DNA from: Oreohelix idahoensis | Lineage: Eukaryota; Mollusca; Gastropoda; Stylommatophora; Oreohelicidae | DNA length: 64,000 nucleotides | Assembly (NCBI GenBank): GCA_024509875.1 | Contig: JAMPIV010005016.1 | Location: forward strand, 1 to 64,000 | Direction: 5' to 3' | Shown here: positions 22,923-34,548 of the stretch, in pieces | Layout of the letters: each line of letters begins with the position of its first letter | Position numbering within the stretch: position 1 is the first letter of the stretch | Made by a program: the position numbers and the translations under genes | Notes under the pieces: model-generated | Told to the model about the DNA's origin: nothing | The model's input: the letters and a program-made list of their open reading frames with translations, nothing else | Database searches by the model: none

Positions 22923-23839
22923 CATATCAATAGCACACGGTAAAACGAGTTCTTCTGCAATCGTATGGGGATTCTTACATTTTGCTACCTGGTATGCTAC
23001 CTTGTAGGACGCTAGAAGAGCTTTACTCGAGACTGTCGCCTGCTTAGAAAATGCTGATTTTTGTTCTTTCATTTGACTCACCTTTCTAGAGAGATATTCT
23101 CTTGGTTTGCCCACGTCATTCTTATGAACGCTTTCTAAATGGCGCTTCAATTTGTTAGGCAGCATACATTCGACAGAGAGTACTTTGAAACACAAAACAC
23201 ACTGTGGACGCTCTTCATTGTTCACAAGAGTGCACGTGAAACCAAAATCTAAGTAACCTTTGTCGTATTTTCTATACTTACGTTTCCTTTCCTCATTACC
23301 ACTTTCCTTGTCATCCTCAACAAGTTCTCGCTTTTTACTAACACTTGCCAAATTAACAAATCTTTCCATAGTTTATATCAAACTCACAACACAATCAAAA
23401 ACGTTTGAAAACAGAAAATCACCGTGTTACCTACTATGGTCGCGCGAGGAGAATGCGCGGAAAGTTGATAGGTGGGTCGGGGAGCGGGACTTCAAAGGCT
23501 GGCCAACATGAAAAGTAAAATTTCTCCGGGGTCACGCAGGCTGACAAACACCAAAAATGAAATTTCCCACAGCTCTGTGTTTTCTTTACAGCTAAGTACG
23601 AAAAAAAATATACGCTCACCCACGGCGCCCCTGACCGTCAGTCATGGCGCCCCAGGGCGCCGCGATGCACAGGTTGAAAACCGCTGCTGTAATTAATAAC
23701 AACAAGTTATATATTTGTTTTCTCACCTGTTATATATCCTCTCTTCATGACTATTATACGGTGTTGAAATGTGGCTTTAGAAGGATAGGGCGCATATCAA
23801 GGCCACAGAAGACAACAAAGAGAATAACGTCATTAAAAC

Positions 23840-25158
23840 ATAATTAAACACAAAGATAGAAATTAAACACAAAGATAGAAATAAAACACAGAGATAGAAA
23901 TAAAACACAGAGATAGAAATTAAACACAGAGATAGAAATTAAACACAGAGATAGAAATTAAACACAGAGATAGAAATTAAACACAGAGATAGAAATTAAA
24001 CACAGATAGAAATTAAACACAAAGATAGAAATTAAACACAGAGATAGAAATTAAACACAGAGATAGAAATAAAACACAGAGATAGAAATAAAACAGAGAT
24101 AGAAATTAAAACCCAGAGATAGAAATTAAACACAGAGATAGAAATTAAACACAAAGATAGAAATTAAACACAGAGATAGAAATTAAACACAGAGATAGAA
24201 ATTAAACACAAAGATAGAAATTAAACACAGATAGAAATTAAACACAGAGATAGAAATTAAACACAGAGATATAAATTAAACACAGAGATAGAAATTAAAC
24301 ACAAAGATAGAAATTAAACACAAAGATAGAAATTAAACACATAAATAGAAATAAAACACAGAGATAGAAATTAAACACAGAGATAGAAATAAAACACAGA
24401 GATAGAAATAAAACACAGAGATAGAAATTAAACACAGAGATAGAAATAAAACACAGAGATAGAAATTAAACACAAAGATAGAAATTAAACACAGAGATAG
24501 AAATTAAACACAGAGATAGAAATTAAACACAGAGATAGAAATTAAACACAGAGATAGAAATTAAACACAGAGATAGAAATTAAACACAAAGATAGAAATT
24601 AAACACAAAGATAGAAATTAAACACAAAGATAGAAATTAAACACAGAGATAGAAATTAAACACAAAGATAGAAATTAAACACAAAGATAGAAATTAAACA
24701 CATAGATAGAAATTAAACACAAAGATAGAAATTAAACACAAAGATAGAAATTAAACACAGAGATAGAAATTAAACACAAAGATAGAAATTAAACACAGAG
24801 ATAGAAATTAAACACAGAGATAGAAATTAAACACAAAGATAGAAATTAAACACAAAGATAGAAATTAAACACAGAGATAGAAATTAAACACAAAGATAGA
24901 AATTAAACACAGAGATAGAAATTAAACACAGAGATAGAAATTAAACACAGAGATAGAAATTAAACACAAAGATAGAAATTAAACACAAAGATAGAAATTA
25001 AACACAAAGATAGAAATTAAACACAGAGATAGAAATTAAACACAGAGATAGAAATTAAACACAGAGATAGAAATTAAACACAGAGATAGAAATTAAACAC
25101 AAAGATAGAAATTAAACACAAAGATAGAAATTAAACACAGAGATAGAAATTAAACAAA
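23840..25158. repeat. 19-bp satellite array, about 69 copies
   Basis: The unit is attaaacacagagatagaa, with common variants acaaagatag and aaaacac and a few 17-bp or 18-bp units. It is A-rich on the plus strand. No frame of interest crosses it. It starts about 150 bp after the hAT element; that short gap holds nothing recognisable. Confidence 0.96.
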
Positions 25159-25684
25159 CAGAAAATGTTGGACATGTAAAGAACATAGCGGCCATCGTAC
25201 AACAAAATAAAAGGAAGTGTTGACTGCAGACAAGCAAGAGGATAAGAGCGGGAGTACCTGGGAAGATAACGTCAGGAGAGACAGACGTGATACAGAATTA
25301 TTAGTGTACCTCCAAACATATAAAGGTGACAAATGTGACGCGGAGATAACACTTGATGTAATCTTATATTTGTAACGCGACCCAAAGTTAAGACACAGTG
25401 TCAGGTCAACACTTAATTAAGACAGGAACACATCTGCTATTAGGTTGGGTGTGGGAAAAGGAAAGTCAGATCAGGTTTTGGACGGCAAAAGTGTGAAGTA
25501 CGACTCTGTTTACATCTCAGATAAGCGATACTTTTTGTAACATGCATTTTATTTACTTCCAGTGCCTAAGCCAAGTCCTATCGTGGTCATTTATATCCCC
25601 CCACCCCCGGGTCGTTTTCGACATACCTAATTGCCAATAATTGAGTCAATTAATCAGAAGTTGAACTTGGTTACTCTGTCACAG
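25159..25684. other. No gene recognised
   Basis: Anonymous sequence between the satellite and the candidate exon. It ends in a plausible acceptor, ttggttactctgtcacag. Confidence 0.4.
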
Positions 25685-25871
25685 ATTAAGTCGGCCATTA
25701 GCGCTCTGCTTGGCTGGAGTATTTGAAGACCTTGGAGACAAACTTGCGCTGGTGGGATATTCTTTGCCAACACCGTTTGTTGATGTGCGGACAAGGCACT
25801 CGATTGACCTCTTCCGCCGCCAGCACCAAACAGTTCTGAATGAGACAACCATATCAGAGGCCAATGGAGAA
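25685..25871 (+). CDS. Candidate internal exon of an unidentified host gene
   Basis: A 187-bp open segment is bordered by a cacag acceptor and a GTAAGA donor. It reads LSRPLALCLAGVFEDLGDKL, then VGYSLPTPFVDVRTRHSIDL and FRRQHQTVLNETTISEANGE. It starts one base into a codon and ends on a complete codon (phase 0). Codon use and composition look coding, unlike the AT-rich surroundings. No transposon motif is present. I cannot name the protein. The exon at 51151 is on the same strand and also begins at phase 0, so the two could be consecutive, but that is inference. Confidence 0.5.
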
Positions 25872-26085
25872 GTAAGAATACAAAATAAATCTCAATAATT
25901 GAGATAGTTATTATGAATAAGAAGATTGTTGTTAATGAATGTTATGTTTTTGTGAGTATATAGGTTGTAATATATGAAATGGGGATCAGATCGGATTCCA
26001 TCTCTTCATGGAAGGACGGCTGTAATGATCTCCAACGTCTTCTGTCTCTTCCGTTTATGGTGCACTGATAGATTCTTTCATGTCC

Positions 26086-27600
26086 GTCTGTTGATGTTAT
26101 CTTGCCAGTTATATCTGTTGATGCTATCTTGCCAGTTATATCTGTTGATGCTATCTTGCCAGTTATATCTGTTAATGTTATCTTGCCAGTTATTTCTGTT
26201 GATGCTATCTTGCCAGTTATATCTGTTGATGCTATCTTGCCAGTTATATCTGTTGATGCTATCTTGCCAGTTATATCTGTTGATGCTATCTTGCCAGTTA
26301 TATCTGTTAATGTTATCTTGCCAGTTATTTCTGTTTATGCTATCTTGCCAGTTATATCTGTTAATGTTATCTTGCCAGTTATTTCTGTTGATGCTATCTA
26401 GCCAGTTATATCTGTTGATGTTATCTTGCCAGTTATTTCTGTTTATGCTATCTTGCCAGTTATATCTGTTAATGTTATCTTGCCAGTTATTTCTGTTGAT
26501 GTTATCTTGCCAGTTATATCTGTTGATGTTATCTTGCCAGTTATTTCTGTTGATACTATCTTGCCAGTTATTTCTGTTGATACTATCTTGCCAGTTATAT
26601 CTGTTGATGCTATCTTGCCAGTTATATCTGTTGATGCTATCTTGCCAGTTATTTCTGTTGATACTATCTTGCCAGTTATTTCTGTTGATACTATCTTGCC
26701 AGTTATTTCTGTTGATACTATCTTGCCAGTTATTTCTGTTGATACTATCTTGCCAGTTATTTCTGTTGATACTATCTTGCCAGTTATATCTGTTGATGTT
26801 ATCTTGCCAGTTATATCTGTTGATGTTATCTTGCCAGTTATTTCTGTTGATACTATCTTGCCAGTTATTTCTGTTGATACTATCTTGCCAGTTATTTCTG
26901 TTGATACTATCTTGCCAGTTATATCTGTTGATGTTATCTTGCCAGTTATATCTGTTGATGTTATCTTGCCAGTTATTTCTGTTGATACTATCTTGCCAGT
27001 TATTTCTGTTGATACTATCTTGCCAGTTATTTCTGTTGATGTTATCTTGCCAGTTATTTCTGTTGATACTATCTTGCCAGTTATATCTGTTGATGTTATC
27101 TTGCCAGTTATTTCTGTTGATACTATCTTGCCAGTTATTTCTGTTGATACTATCTTGCCAGTTATTTCTGTTGATACTATCTTGCCAGTTATTTCTGTTG
27201 ATACTATCTTGCCAGTTATATCTGTTGATGTTATCTTGCCAGTTATATCTGTTGATGTTATCTTGCCAGTTATTTCTGTTGATACTATCTTGCCAGTTAT
27301 TTCTGTTGATACTATCTGGCCAGTTATTTCTGTTGATACTATCTTGCCAGTTATATCTGTTGATGTTATCTTGCCAGTTATATCTGTTGATGTTATCTTG
27401 CCAGTTATTTCTGTTGATACTATCTTGCCAGTTATTTCTGTTGATACTATCTTGCCAGTTATTTCTGTTGATACTATCTTGCCAGTTATATCTGTTGATG
27501 TTATCTTGCCAGTTATTTCTGTTGATACTATCTTGCCAGTTATTTCTGTTGATACTATCTTGCCAGTTATTTCTGTTGATGTTATCTTGCCAGTTATATC
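26086..27600. repeat. 27-bp minisatellite, about 56 copies
   Basis: The unit is tgttgatgctatcttgccag + ttatatc, with alternating variants (gatgtt/gatgct/gatact and atatc/atttc). Because 27 is a multiple of 3 and the unit lacks stops in several frames, it generates long open frames on both strands: 9-residue repeats such as LLMLSCQLY, PVISVDTIL, NWQDNINRY and TGKIVSTEI. I regard these as by-products of the period, not genes. Variant order is patchy but partly regular, suggesting that blocks of several units were copied together. Confidence 0.95.
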
Positions 27601-27692
27601 GCTGTCTTTCTCTTGGACGTTTGCTTTCAACTCTTCCTTGTGTCATGGTTTTTCAGGAAAGTATTGCGTCTATTTATATGTCCAAAAATAAT

Positions 27693-28511
27693 TTATCTAA
27701 TTAGAATCTCATCTAACAATTCTCTTTTAATTCCTAGCGTTTTTAGGACTTCTTTATTTGTTTTATATATATCCACAGTCTCCCTCAGCAAATGTCGAAG
27801 GGTATGAATGCTAATTGTTCCTGTTGCACACTGGTTGTATACACGGCAGATGCATCCTCTCATACGTCCATCCCTGCTGGTCTTACGTTTGATGCCAAAT
27901 TCCAGCAGTCTTAGCCTTGATGATTCATCGATTGCAGTGTCATTCTCTAATAGACGAACATGAATTGCCCTCAGTATTTCTTCCTTAGCCATGGCCAATG
28001 CACCTTTTATGGGTGCTCTTGAAGCTAGTCTGTCAGCTCTTTCATTGCCACGTACCCCGGCACAACCAGGACAATAGATCTATATCAGTTCTTGAAGATT
28101 CGATGCTTCTATGGAGGTTTTCCATTCATGTCGAAGCTAACCGTTTTGGACCTTTCGAAGCATGGATTGTGAGTCTGATACAATAACTGCCTTTGTTAAT
28201 AAAGTCTCAGACAGCTATCATAAGGCAGCAGTAACTGCCTCTGCCTCCATTCTTATGCTGGAGGTTTTTATCATGTAAGCCCCGCTATGTTCAGCGACGG
28301 TTCTGCGCTTTACTCTAGCAGAGAAACATCACCCTGATTTATTACCACAGATTACAAACCCATCACTGTACACAATGGCATCATCATCCCCAGCATTATC
28401 ATTTATAAGCTGATCAATTTCCAGCTCTGCTCTCCCGTTGGCCCAAGTTCTGCATTCTCTACTGTCACGAGAGGGGTTAATATTATTTAAAATATAAGAT
28501 ATCCTGGACAC
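27693..28511 (-). pseudogene. RNase H region of a jockey/I-like non-LTR retrotransposon, decayed
   Basis: Read on the minus strand from 28511: ILNNINPSRDSRECRTWANG, then the first RNase H strand VYSDGFVI. Further on are SDSQSMLRKVQNG (catalytic D region), a stop, NLQELI, a stop, and IYCPGCAGVRGNERADRLAS, the characteristic RNase H C-terminal motif of animal non-LTR elements. The C-terminal tail continues to 27693 (MAKEEILRAIHVRLLENDTA and beyond). Two in-frame stops and at least one frame change separate the pieces, so it is dead. The RT part is missing. The same element type has a related piece at 36162-36410. Confidence 0.82.
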
Positions 28512-28760
28512 AAAGTTCTATCAGGTGATACCAGGATAGTGCCAGATAAGAGACTGGTCTTATAAGTAATACCCCCTTCTCTGAAAAGAATAAAGGTGTA
28601 TAGACATCAAAGGTAGGATCAAGCTGTATAAGTTCCTAGGTATGATGATAGTGTGTTATCCTAGGTCCCTAAATACTCCTTTCCAGATCCTCCTCTGTTA
28701 ATAATGTTAAGCTCTGCTAGGGGCATTAAACTAAACTATTTACCAACAAGAACTGTAACC
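28465..28760 (-). repeat. Dispersed repeat family B, copy 2
   Basis: It is the inverted, diverged partner of 13135-13475 and runs directly into the RNase H remnant. That makes it likely to be the segment just upstream of RNase H in the same non-LTR element. Confidence 0.6.
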
Positions 28761-30149
28761 TGTCGTATATTTTCGATAGGGTAATTAAGATCACTTTTGG
28801 TCCCTCCTGAATAGGACTGAATAGGACTAGAACAGGTGATAGCTCAGTGGGAGATACAGTAAAGAAATAGAATTTCACAAGTGAAATGGTGAAAGGTAAA
28901 ATCTGTCCCTGGATTTGATAGATAATCAAACCCGCCTATCGATTACGACTGAGAGTTCAGATCAGACAGTTTCCTATAAATATATATATTGATATATTTA
29001 ACCACTCACATATACACACACACACACACATAAGTGACGACGATTAGACGCACATACGTGAAAAAAAGTATATCTATGAAATAGTGATCTTTTGAACAAG
29101 CTGACCGCCACACGTAGATAAAATTTATGTAAATTTTTATTTATCATAAAAAAGAAACTTTACATCGACAATATTGAATATCAAATCAAAATACAATAAA
29201 CATAGGTTAAGAATCAATTAAAGAGATAGACTCATAGGTGAAATCCTTTCCCCCTCTGTTGCCAAGATCCCGTCATAAGAGAAGTTATAGCACAAAGAGT
29301 CACAAATTTATACACTAAGGTCCAAGGTTTTCCCTCTCTCAGTAAAGAACAGAGTTTATATATATTAATCTATCCTAAGAGGAAAACAGCATTAGCAAAA
29401 ACTTGCATACAAGAGAAAATACAAAGTTATTACATGGGTTAAATCATAAACGAATTATTCATCCCTGTTATTCTCTCGCTCTGACAGCTGTGATCACAGA
29501 CAACATGCGCACTCTTACCTAATCGTTTCTTTTCATAACATCTGGAACAACATGTTCAGTCACTCACAGACCATCCAAGTTTGAGTTTACTGGCGAGTCA
29601 AACCCCAGTTTCTCCAAAGACTAATTAATCAGAATGTTGGGAAACGTTTGTCTCACTGTTGTAATAGGAGGATGATGAAGGTCACTTCAATTTTTGTCCA
29701 GTTAGGAAAGTACTTATGATACCTAATGTTCACAGGGTACAATAGCTTGGAACTTCACTCGTTAAGTTGAATGTCAGGTACATAAATCGGTTTAGGATAA
29801 ATCTCCTTCCCAACACAATGGTCGTTATATGGGAAATGTCAAATGTTATTTCAGTCGCCACCACAGGCGAAGTATATATGAACTTGAGAAAGAAATCTAG
29901 ATATTCTGTAAGTCCAGTTACCATTTATTCTTAATATTACTTTTGGGCCAGTACTCTGTCGTTCTTCTGGGTGTAAAAACCACGAGGCCAGACAGGTCAC
30001 TTGCAAAACCCGGTAATTATATTCAGAATGTTCTTTAAGTAAAGTTCTTCTCAGTTACATAGGTACTGAAAGCCGCTGGTAAGATTTAGGGTTTATGACC
30101 CAAAATACTGTATAGGGAAGAAAAGAAACACATAAATACTCAACCCTAA
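28761..30149. other. No gene recognised; short CA microsatellite
   Basis: The interval is AT-rich and anonymous. It holds a short (CA)n run at about 29013-29030. Confidence 0.4.
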
Positions 30150-30559
30150 TAGTATATCTAATCCTACGCGTAAATAATATTCACTTCGGTTATTCAACAT
30201 AAATTAGATACCACAAGCTCAGAGCTAGTCTCATCGTTAAAACTCCCGTGAAATAAATTCTAGTCATTTAAAAAAAAAACCCATCATCATGAATTAGAAA
30301 TACATACACATATATTTCGTCAATACTCATGAGTCATCAGTGCATTTACTTAGTTAAACTATTCTCTTGCTGGTTACTAGCAGTTTAATCCAGTTTATTA
30401 ATAGCCGAATGAGTTTAGCTAGAAATGTAATTTATTTGCTCTCCACTGTAACGCAGTAACTTTAGAGAATATAACTGAATTATAATTTAATCTCTCTACA
30501 CAGAAATTAACTAGTGAAATAAAATAAGCGATCACCACTTAAATCACTCAATCACTACT

Positions 30560-30616
<57 letters not shown>

Positions 30617-30720
30617 ACAGCGCAGAAGTAGAAACTATCTCCAATTCGACCAACTAAATGATACTCTATTAACAGAGATCTAGGACTCGAAAGCTAGAAG
30701 GTTCTAGTCTTGCAGGCGGT
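30150..30720 (-). repeat. Dispersed repeat family C, copy 2 (inverted)
   Basis: It is the inverted counterpart of 14510-14960 and is itself interrupted by a TA tract (30562-30611). Matching blocks are gagtattgacg, cctaattcatgat, tttcacggga and tctctgttaatagag when read on the minus strand. Confidence 0.6.
30562..30611. repeat. (TA)n microsatellite
   Basis: A TA run of about 50 bp lies inside family C copy 2. The same place in copy 1 has only a short taaatcttatattatttata, so the run grew after the copies diverged. Confidence 0.95.
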
Positions 30721-30750
30721 ACTTGGATGAATTTGAGTAAAAAATCTAGA

Positions 30751-30853
<103 letters not shown>

Positions 30854-31917
30854 GGATGAAAGAAATAAGTTACATCTAAGACCTGAAACAGACTCACTTT
30901 GCCAGATGTAGCACCTTGGGAAAATCTACATATTCCTTAACTCGTTTCTGCAAATACCCGCATTTTTCACGCTAAGACCAAAGTCCAGATTTTACACCTT
31001 CCGCTTCAAGTGACCATTCCCAGCGGTCAAAGTCTTTCATCTCAAATTACTCATCGAGAATTATTACTTAAAGGTGAACAGATTCAGGGGAAAATAATAG
31101 CAATTGTCTCTGACTTATTTCCCCTGATCCCGGTACTTAACGAAGATTTCGCTAAGACTTATCGCCACTCTCCTCTGTTTCGTCACTGTTACGTCGATTC
31201 TAGATCTCTGGCGTCTTACAATTAACATAAAACCACTCGCGTGCTAATCCGGTCTACTCGTAAACTCAACATCAAAGAGATTTAGCGCACAGTTCAAAAC
31301 TGCGCGTGCTAAATTAGAAGAAATGGGAAAAAAGATAGCTTGTGTGTGGGAAAGTAAAAATTAACAGAAAAATATCTGTAGGTAACAAGTCGAGTATAAG
31401 AGAATTGAGGAAAATGACAATAGATATAGACATGTATTTCCATAATTCTACCACATAACCTAACCTAAATAATTCAAGTAAGTCTGTTGGTAAATATTTA
31501 CAATTTATTTTATGCAAGTTTTTCTTTTCTTTGTGAAAATCTTTCACTGAACTCAAAATTTGATTACAACATAAAATGAATGGAATCACTTGTAAAATGT
31601 CCAAAATTATCTACAGTCTTTAAATTTGTACGAAAAATCTTCTCTCTTGGCTGAACTCACTCTGGTTGTAGACTATCTTTATTTTTGGAAGCAATAAAAG
31701 TTCCTCACAGTTTCTGAATTACTCAGGGTTCGTAGCGACCTGGAAAAACCTTGAAAAACCTGGAAAACGAAAAAAAAAATTCCAGGCCTTGAAAAGCCTG
31801 GAAAAATGGCTAAAAGCCTTGAATTTTCCGCATCGGGCCTTGAAAAATAATACGAAATCGAAAGTTCGTTACTTTGTGTCCATTTTTTGGTTATTGATGG
31901 TATTTTTCGCAACAACA

Positions 31918-32175
31918 GACGCGACGAGTCTAAAAATAAATCTGCGTTTACGCCATTAACGCAAAGTGCCGAAAACGAAACCACCGAAAACTTCTGGAAA
32001 TGGAAGTCCGCAAAGGGAAGTAAAAATTGTAAAGTTACCGTACAATTTTTACTTCCCTTTGCGCAAATTTACCGTACAATTTTTACTTCCCTTTGCGCAT
32101 TAAATCCATTTCCAGAAGTTTTTGGCGCTTTGCGTTAACGACGTAAACGTAGATTTATTTTTAGCACTCGTCGTA
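31918..32175. repeat. Imperfect fold-back repeat with a doubled loop
   Basis: The left arm has cgacgagtctaaaaataaat, ttaacgcaaagtgcc, cttctggaaatgga and gcaaagggaagtaaaaatt. It is mirrored in inverse order by aatttttacttccctttgcg, tccatttccagaag, ggcgctttgcgttaa and atttatttttagcactcgtcg. In the loop the block taccgtacaatttttacttc, with its continuation ccctttgcgc, is present twice in tandem. It looks like a small hairpin (MITE-like) element within the larger one. Confidence 0.75.
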
Positions 32176-32783
32176 AGCAATAAATTCATTTATCTCATTT
32201 ATAAAACCTATTTAAATAAGTCCAGTTTATAGATAGGCCTACTGTACTTGCGTCTGTATTTACAGTGTAGGCCTATTTACAGTTTAATTTTTAACCATGG
32301 CCAAAATTAGCCTAAAAGCAAGCGTTTGAACGAAATTTCTTGGTTTACCTCTGCATACGGGAATATATTTGACACAGTTTAAGATGGTCAGGAATAGAAA
32401 TTGATGGCGATTCCATATCCTATAGCCTACCCTGTTATCAGACCCATGTCCCACTGTTCATTTCACCACAGTTTTTGGAAATAAATATATTTTGAATGCT
32501 TTTTTAATTATATTTATGATGAAAAGACTTATCCCGTTCTACCTCTGAAGGGTTATAGGCTAATTAGGATAGGCCTAGGCCTACATGTTTTCAATTTCAG
32601 GTAACATGAATAACCGCCGATACACGAAAGTGGCATCACATCTGTCAAATCACTGTAATTAGGATAAATGAAAATCAGCAATTTTGTGGATAGGCCTTTG
32701 TTATTTAAAATTTAAAAAAAAAAATTAAATTAAATTAAAAAAAAAATCTAAACACAAACGAAACAAAACAAAAAAAATAGTAA

Positions 32784-32791
32784 AGATGTGT

Positions 32792-32835
<44 letters not shown>
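32784..32835. repeat. (TG)n followed by poly-G
   Basis: A short TG run changes into about 32 consecutive G. It is a compound simple repeat and a likely site of replication slippage. Confidence 0.93.
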
Positions 32836-32836
<1 letters not shown>

Positions 32837-33239
32837 GTGTAAAGGTCTCCAGTTAGATATTTAATAGATTTTCACTTATCATAAGTATTACCCTCCCAAT
32901 TACTATATATATTACCTTTTGTTCTAGTTAAATATTGTTTGACTGTATTATGTATGCGTTTAGAATTTTGAATTGGTAAATATACATAGCTTAGGCCTAC
33001 TCATAAGTTATTTGTGTTCCCTTTTTTTTTTCTTTTTTTTTTTTAAACTAACACTACTAGGAGACCTACAGATGTGACATCATTTGTGACCAAGGAAAAG
33101 ACTCTTGCGAGCTGAGATTATTTGGACTTTTTTTTTTTCACTGAAAAGTCACCATAGTTTTAATTCAAATTTCATACGCAACAAGGGGACATATTCTCTT
33201 CTGTGGTAGTTTTGATTCAGCCTTCAGCTTTATTTCAAG

Positions 33240-34019
33240 ACCTGAAATTCAGATTGGTGCATTTGGAACAGTAGCGGAAAATAGGAAGCATTTTCCTGTA
33301 GCACTGAAGAAAAAACAACTCAAATTGAAAAAGACAAATCATCCTGTGTTTTGTGCGACAGAAGATAAGGCATGCCGACAGTCACCTGGCATGATACGAA
33401 AAGATTTAACCTTATATCCACTGTTCACTCCAATGATAATATAAACAAGACAGTTAGAAAGACACATTTTTTAGGGCAGAACAATTCAGAAGCTAGTGCT
33501 TGCAGAAAAATACAGCAAAAGTATGGGAGGTGTGGAAACTTCAGCCAACTAGGTGCAAGCTACCCCTACCCACACAGATCCTATTTTTACATCATTTCTT
33601 AGTTGAAATTGCCCGGGTCAATTGGCACATAACCTCCAACACTGCCAACTCTACAAAAAAAAGATAAAAGCAAAGATCAGGATGTCAGTATGACTCTTAT
33701 TGAACCTGCTATTCTTCGAAGCAATGTGACACCTTTAAAACCACAGGTCACAACAACACGACTTACTGAGCACCACTTCATTGATAAATATGAAAGGGCG
33801 AGGTACAAAAAAGACTGTAAAGTGTGTAAGGCTGCAGGGAACAGAAGCCAGACTTGCATGTACTGCCCAGATTGCAATGTACCTCTATGCCTGATACCCT
33901 GCTTTAAGTTATACCACACAGTCGAGGATTATCAACGATCCAGACAAAGACTATGGCAGAGGTCTACAGCTACAACTTCAACCCCAGTTAATGAAAAAAG
34001 CAGCTCAGACTCCAACTAG
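33240..34019 (+). pseudogene. piggyBac transposase remnant
   Basis: In order on the plus strand, with frame changes between them: AFGTVAENRKHFPVALKKKQ (the conserved GT-R-NR block of DDE_Tnp_1_7 proteins), TWHDTKRFNLISTVHSND (the W-D-K ... LST region holding a catalytic Asp in intact members) and KYSKSMGGVE (the YNKYMGGVD block). At 33690-34019 is the C-terminal cysteine-rich domain CKVCKAAGNRSQTCMYCPDC ... LCLIPCFKLYHT, ending in a stop. The N-terminal half is not recognisable. Stops and frame changes show the gene is dead. The C-terminal zinc-binding domain is the best-preserved part. Confidence 0.82.
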
Positions 34020-34548
34020 AGGTACTTAACTACTCAAACATTTACAAAGGCTCATTGTCAGATGCCACAGACACAGAATACATTCAAAAAAGACAAACAC
34101 GAAAAATACAGTTTTTATTTTTTTTTTTTGCATTTTATTCACAATTTTATTAGCCTTTTATGTTGATATACATGGTTAATCGTTAAATCAATACGTCAAT
34201 CAAGCTTATTTTATTCATTACCATCCATGTCACGAACATTTTATTGCGCTGACGTTGAACAAATTCACTAAAAACTGGAAAAAGATGTCTGTTTTTCAAT
34301 CTTTTATAAATTTAAAAAAAAAAACAAAAAACAGTTCTTTTTAAAGAAATCTGCAAACACCCTTGGTAATGGGAGACGATAATGCTCCGGATTGCTGGTC
34401 AGCAAAGTGATGATTATATCTGAGAAAATTAGATGAGGAAAATATTAGATTTTCCCATCCTTGAAAATCACGTGCTGGACCTGGAAAAACCTGGAAAAAG
34501 CCTGGAAAATGCTTGAAGAAATTTGCTATGAACCCTGATTACTGTCAG

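Larger units (their letters stand above)
21669..23369 (-). pseudogene. hAT transposase, ZBED/SCAND3-like, disrupted
   Basis: The frame opens with MERFVNLASVSKK at 23369. A BED-type zinc finger follows (C57, C60, H77, H82; spacing C-x2-C-x16-H-x4-H), then the conserved AEELVLPCA. After the 269-bp insertion it resumes with SIMVGESVGKQVLAIPLSD and ISRRIQDIGEDL. A one-base frame change separates this from LQLDEATYSNRDAHLICYV (first catalytic D region) and VCTDGARSMSG (second). About 190 residues expected next in ZBED5-like proteins are absent. The frame rejoins at SAFKKKLLLWKRQI and ends with the hAT dimerisation motif PFATSYLCEAGFSAV and RSRL, with TAA at 21669. Frame changes and the deletion mean no functional transposase is made from this copy. 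Confidence 0.88.
20962..23686 (-). mobile_element. hAT-superfamily DNA transposon, internally deleted
   Basis: The element is 2,725 bp with 16-bp perfect terminal inverted repeats, CAGCGGTTTTCAACCT, at 20962 and on the minus strand from 23686. The subterminal regions also share a related ggctcccctgacc / ggcgcccctgacc block. The 8-bp flanks are ctgtaaat (20954-20961) and ctgtaatt (23687-23694), a 7-of-8 match to a hAT-type target duplication. Inside, on the minus strand, are a BED zinc finger, parts of the catalytic domain and the C-terminal dimerisation motif. The central part of the transposase is missing, so the copy is non-autonomous. A second insertion (22652-22920) splits the gene. Confidence 0.92.
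31724..34537. mobile_element. TIR-bounded element (CAGGGTTC ends) holding a piggyBac remnant
   Basis: The left end reads cagggttcgtagc (31724) and the right end, on the minus strand from 34537, cagggttcatagc. Both are followed by direct copies of a cctggaaaaacctt/cctggaaaaa motif. The sequence attact flanks both ends (31718-31723 and 34538-34543). Ends of this style, with repeated CCTGGAAAA, are common in hAT-type non-autonomous elements, which normally give 8-bp duplications; only 6 bp match here. piggyBac would give TTAA and does not. The classification is therefore open, and the piggyBac gene inside may be a nested remnant. Confidence 0.6.

Noticed and set aside
23840..25158. CRISPR array
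   Set aside because: Repeats are directly adjacent with no unique spacers, and the sequence is from an animal nuclear genome. It is a satellite.
26086..27600. Open frames of about 400-576 codons on both strands
   Set aside because: They are the 27-bp repeat read in different frames. There is no start context, domain or composition of a real gene, and both strands are equally open.
28843..28865. tRNA-like A box (tagctcagtgggag)
   Set aside because: No B box (ggttcgantcc) lies at the required distance and no cloverleaf can be drawn.
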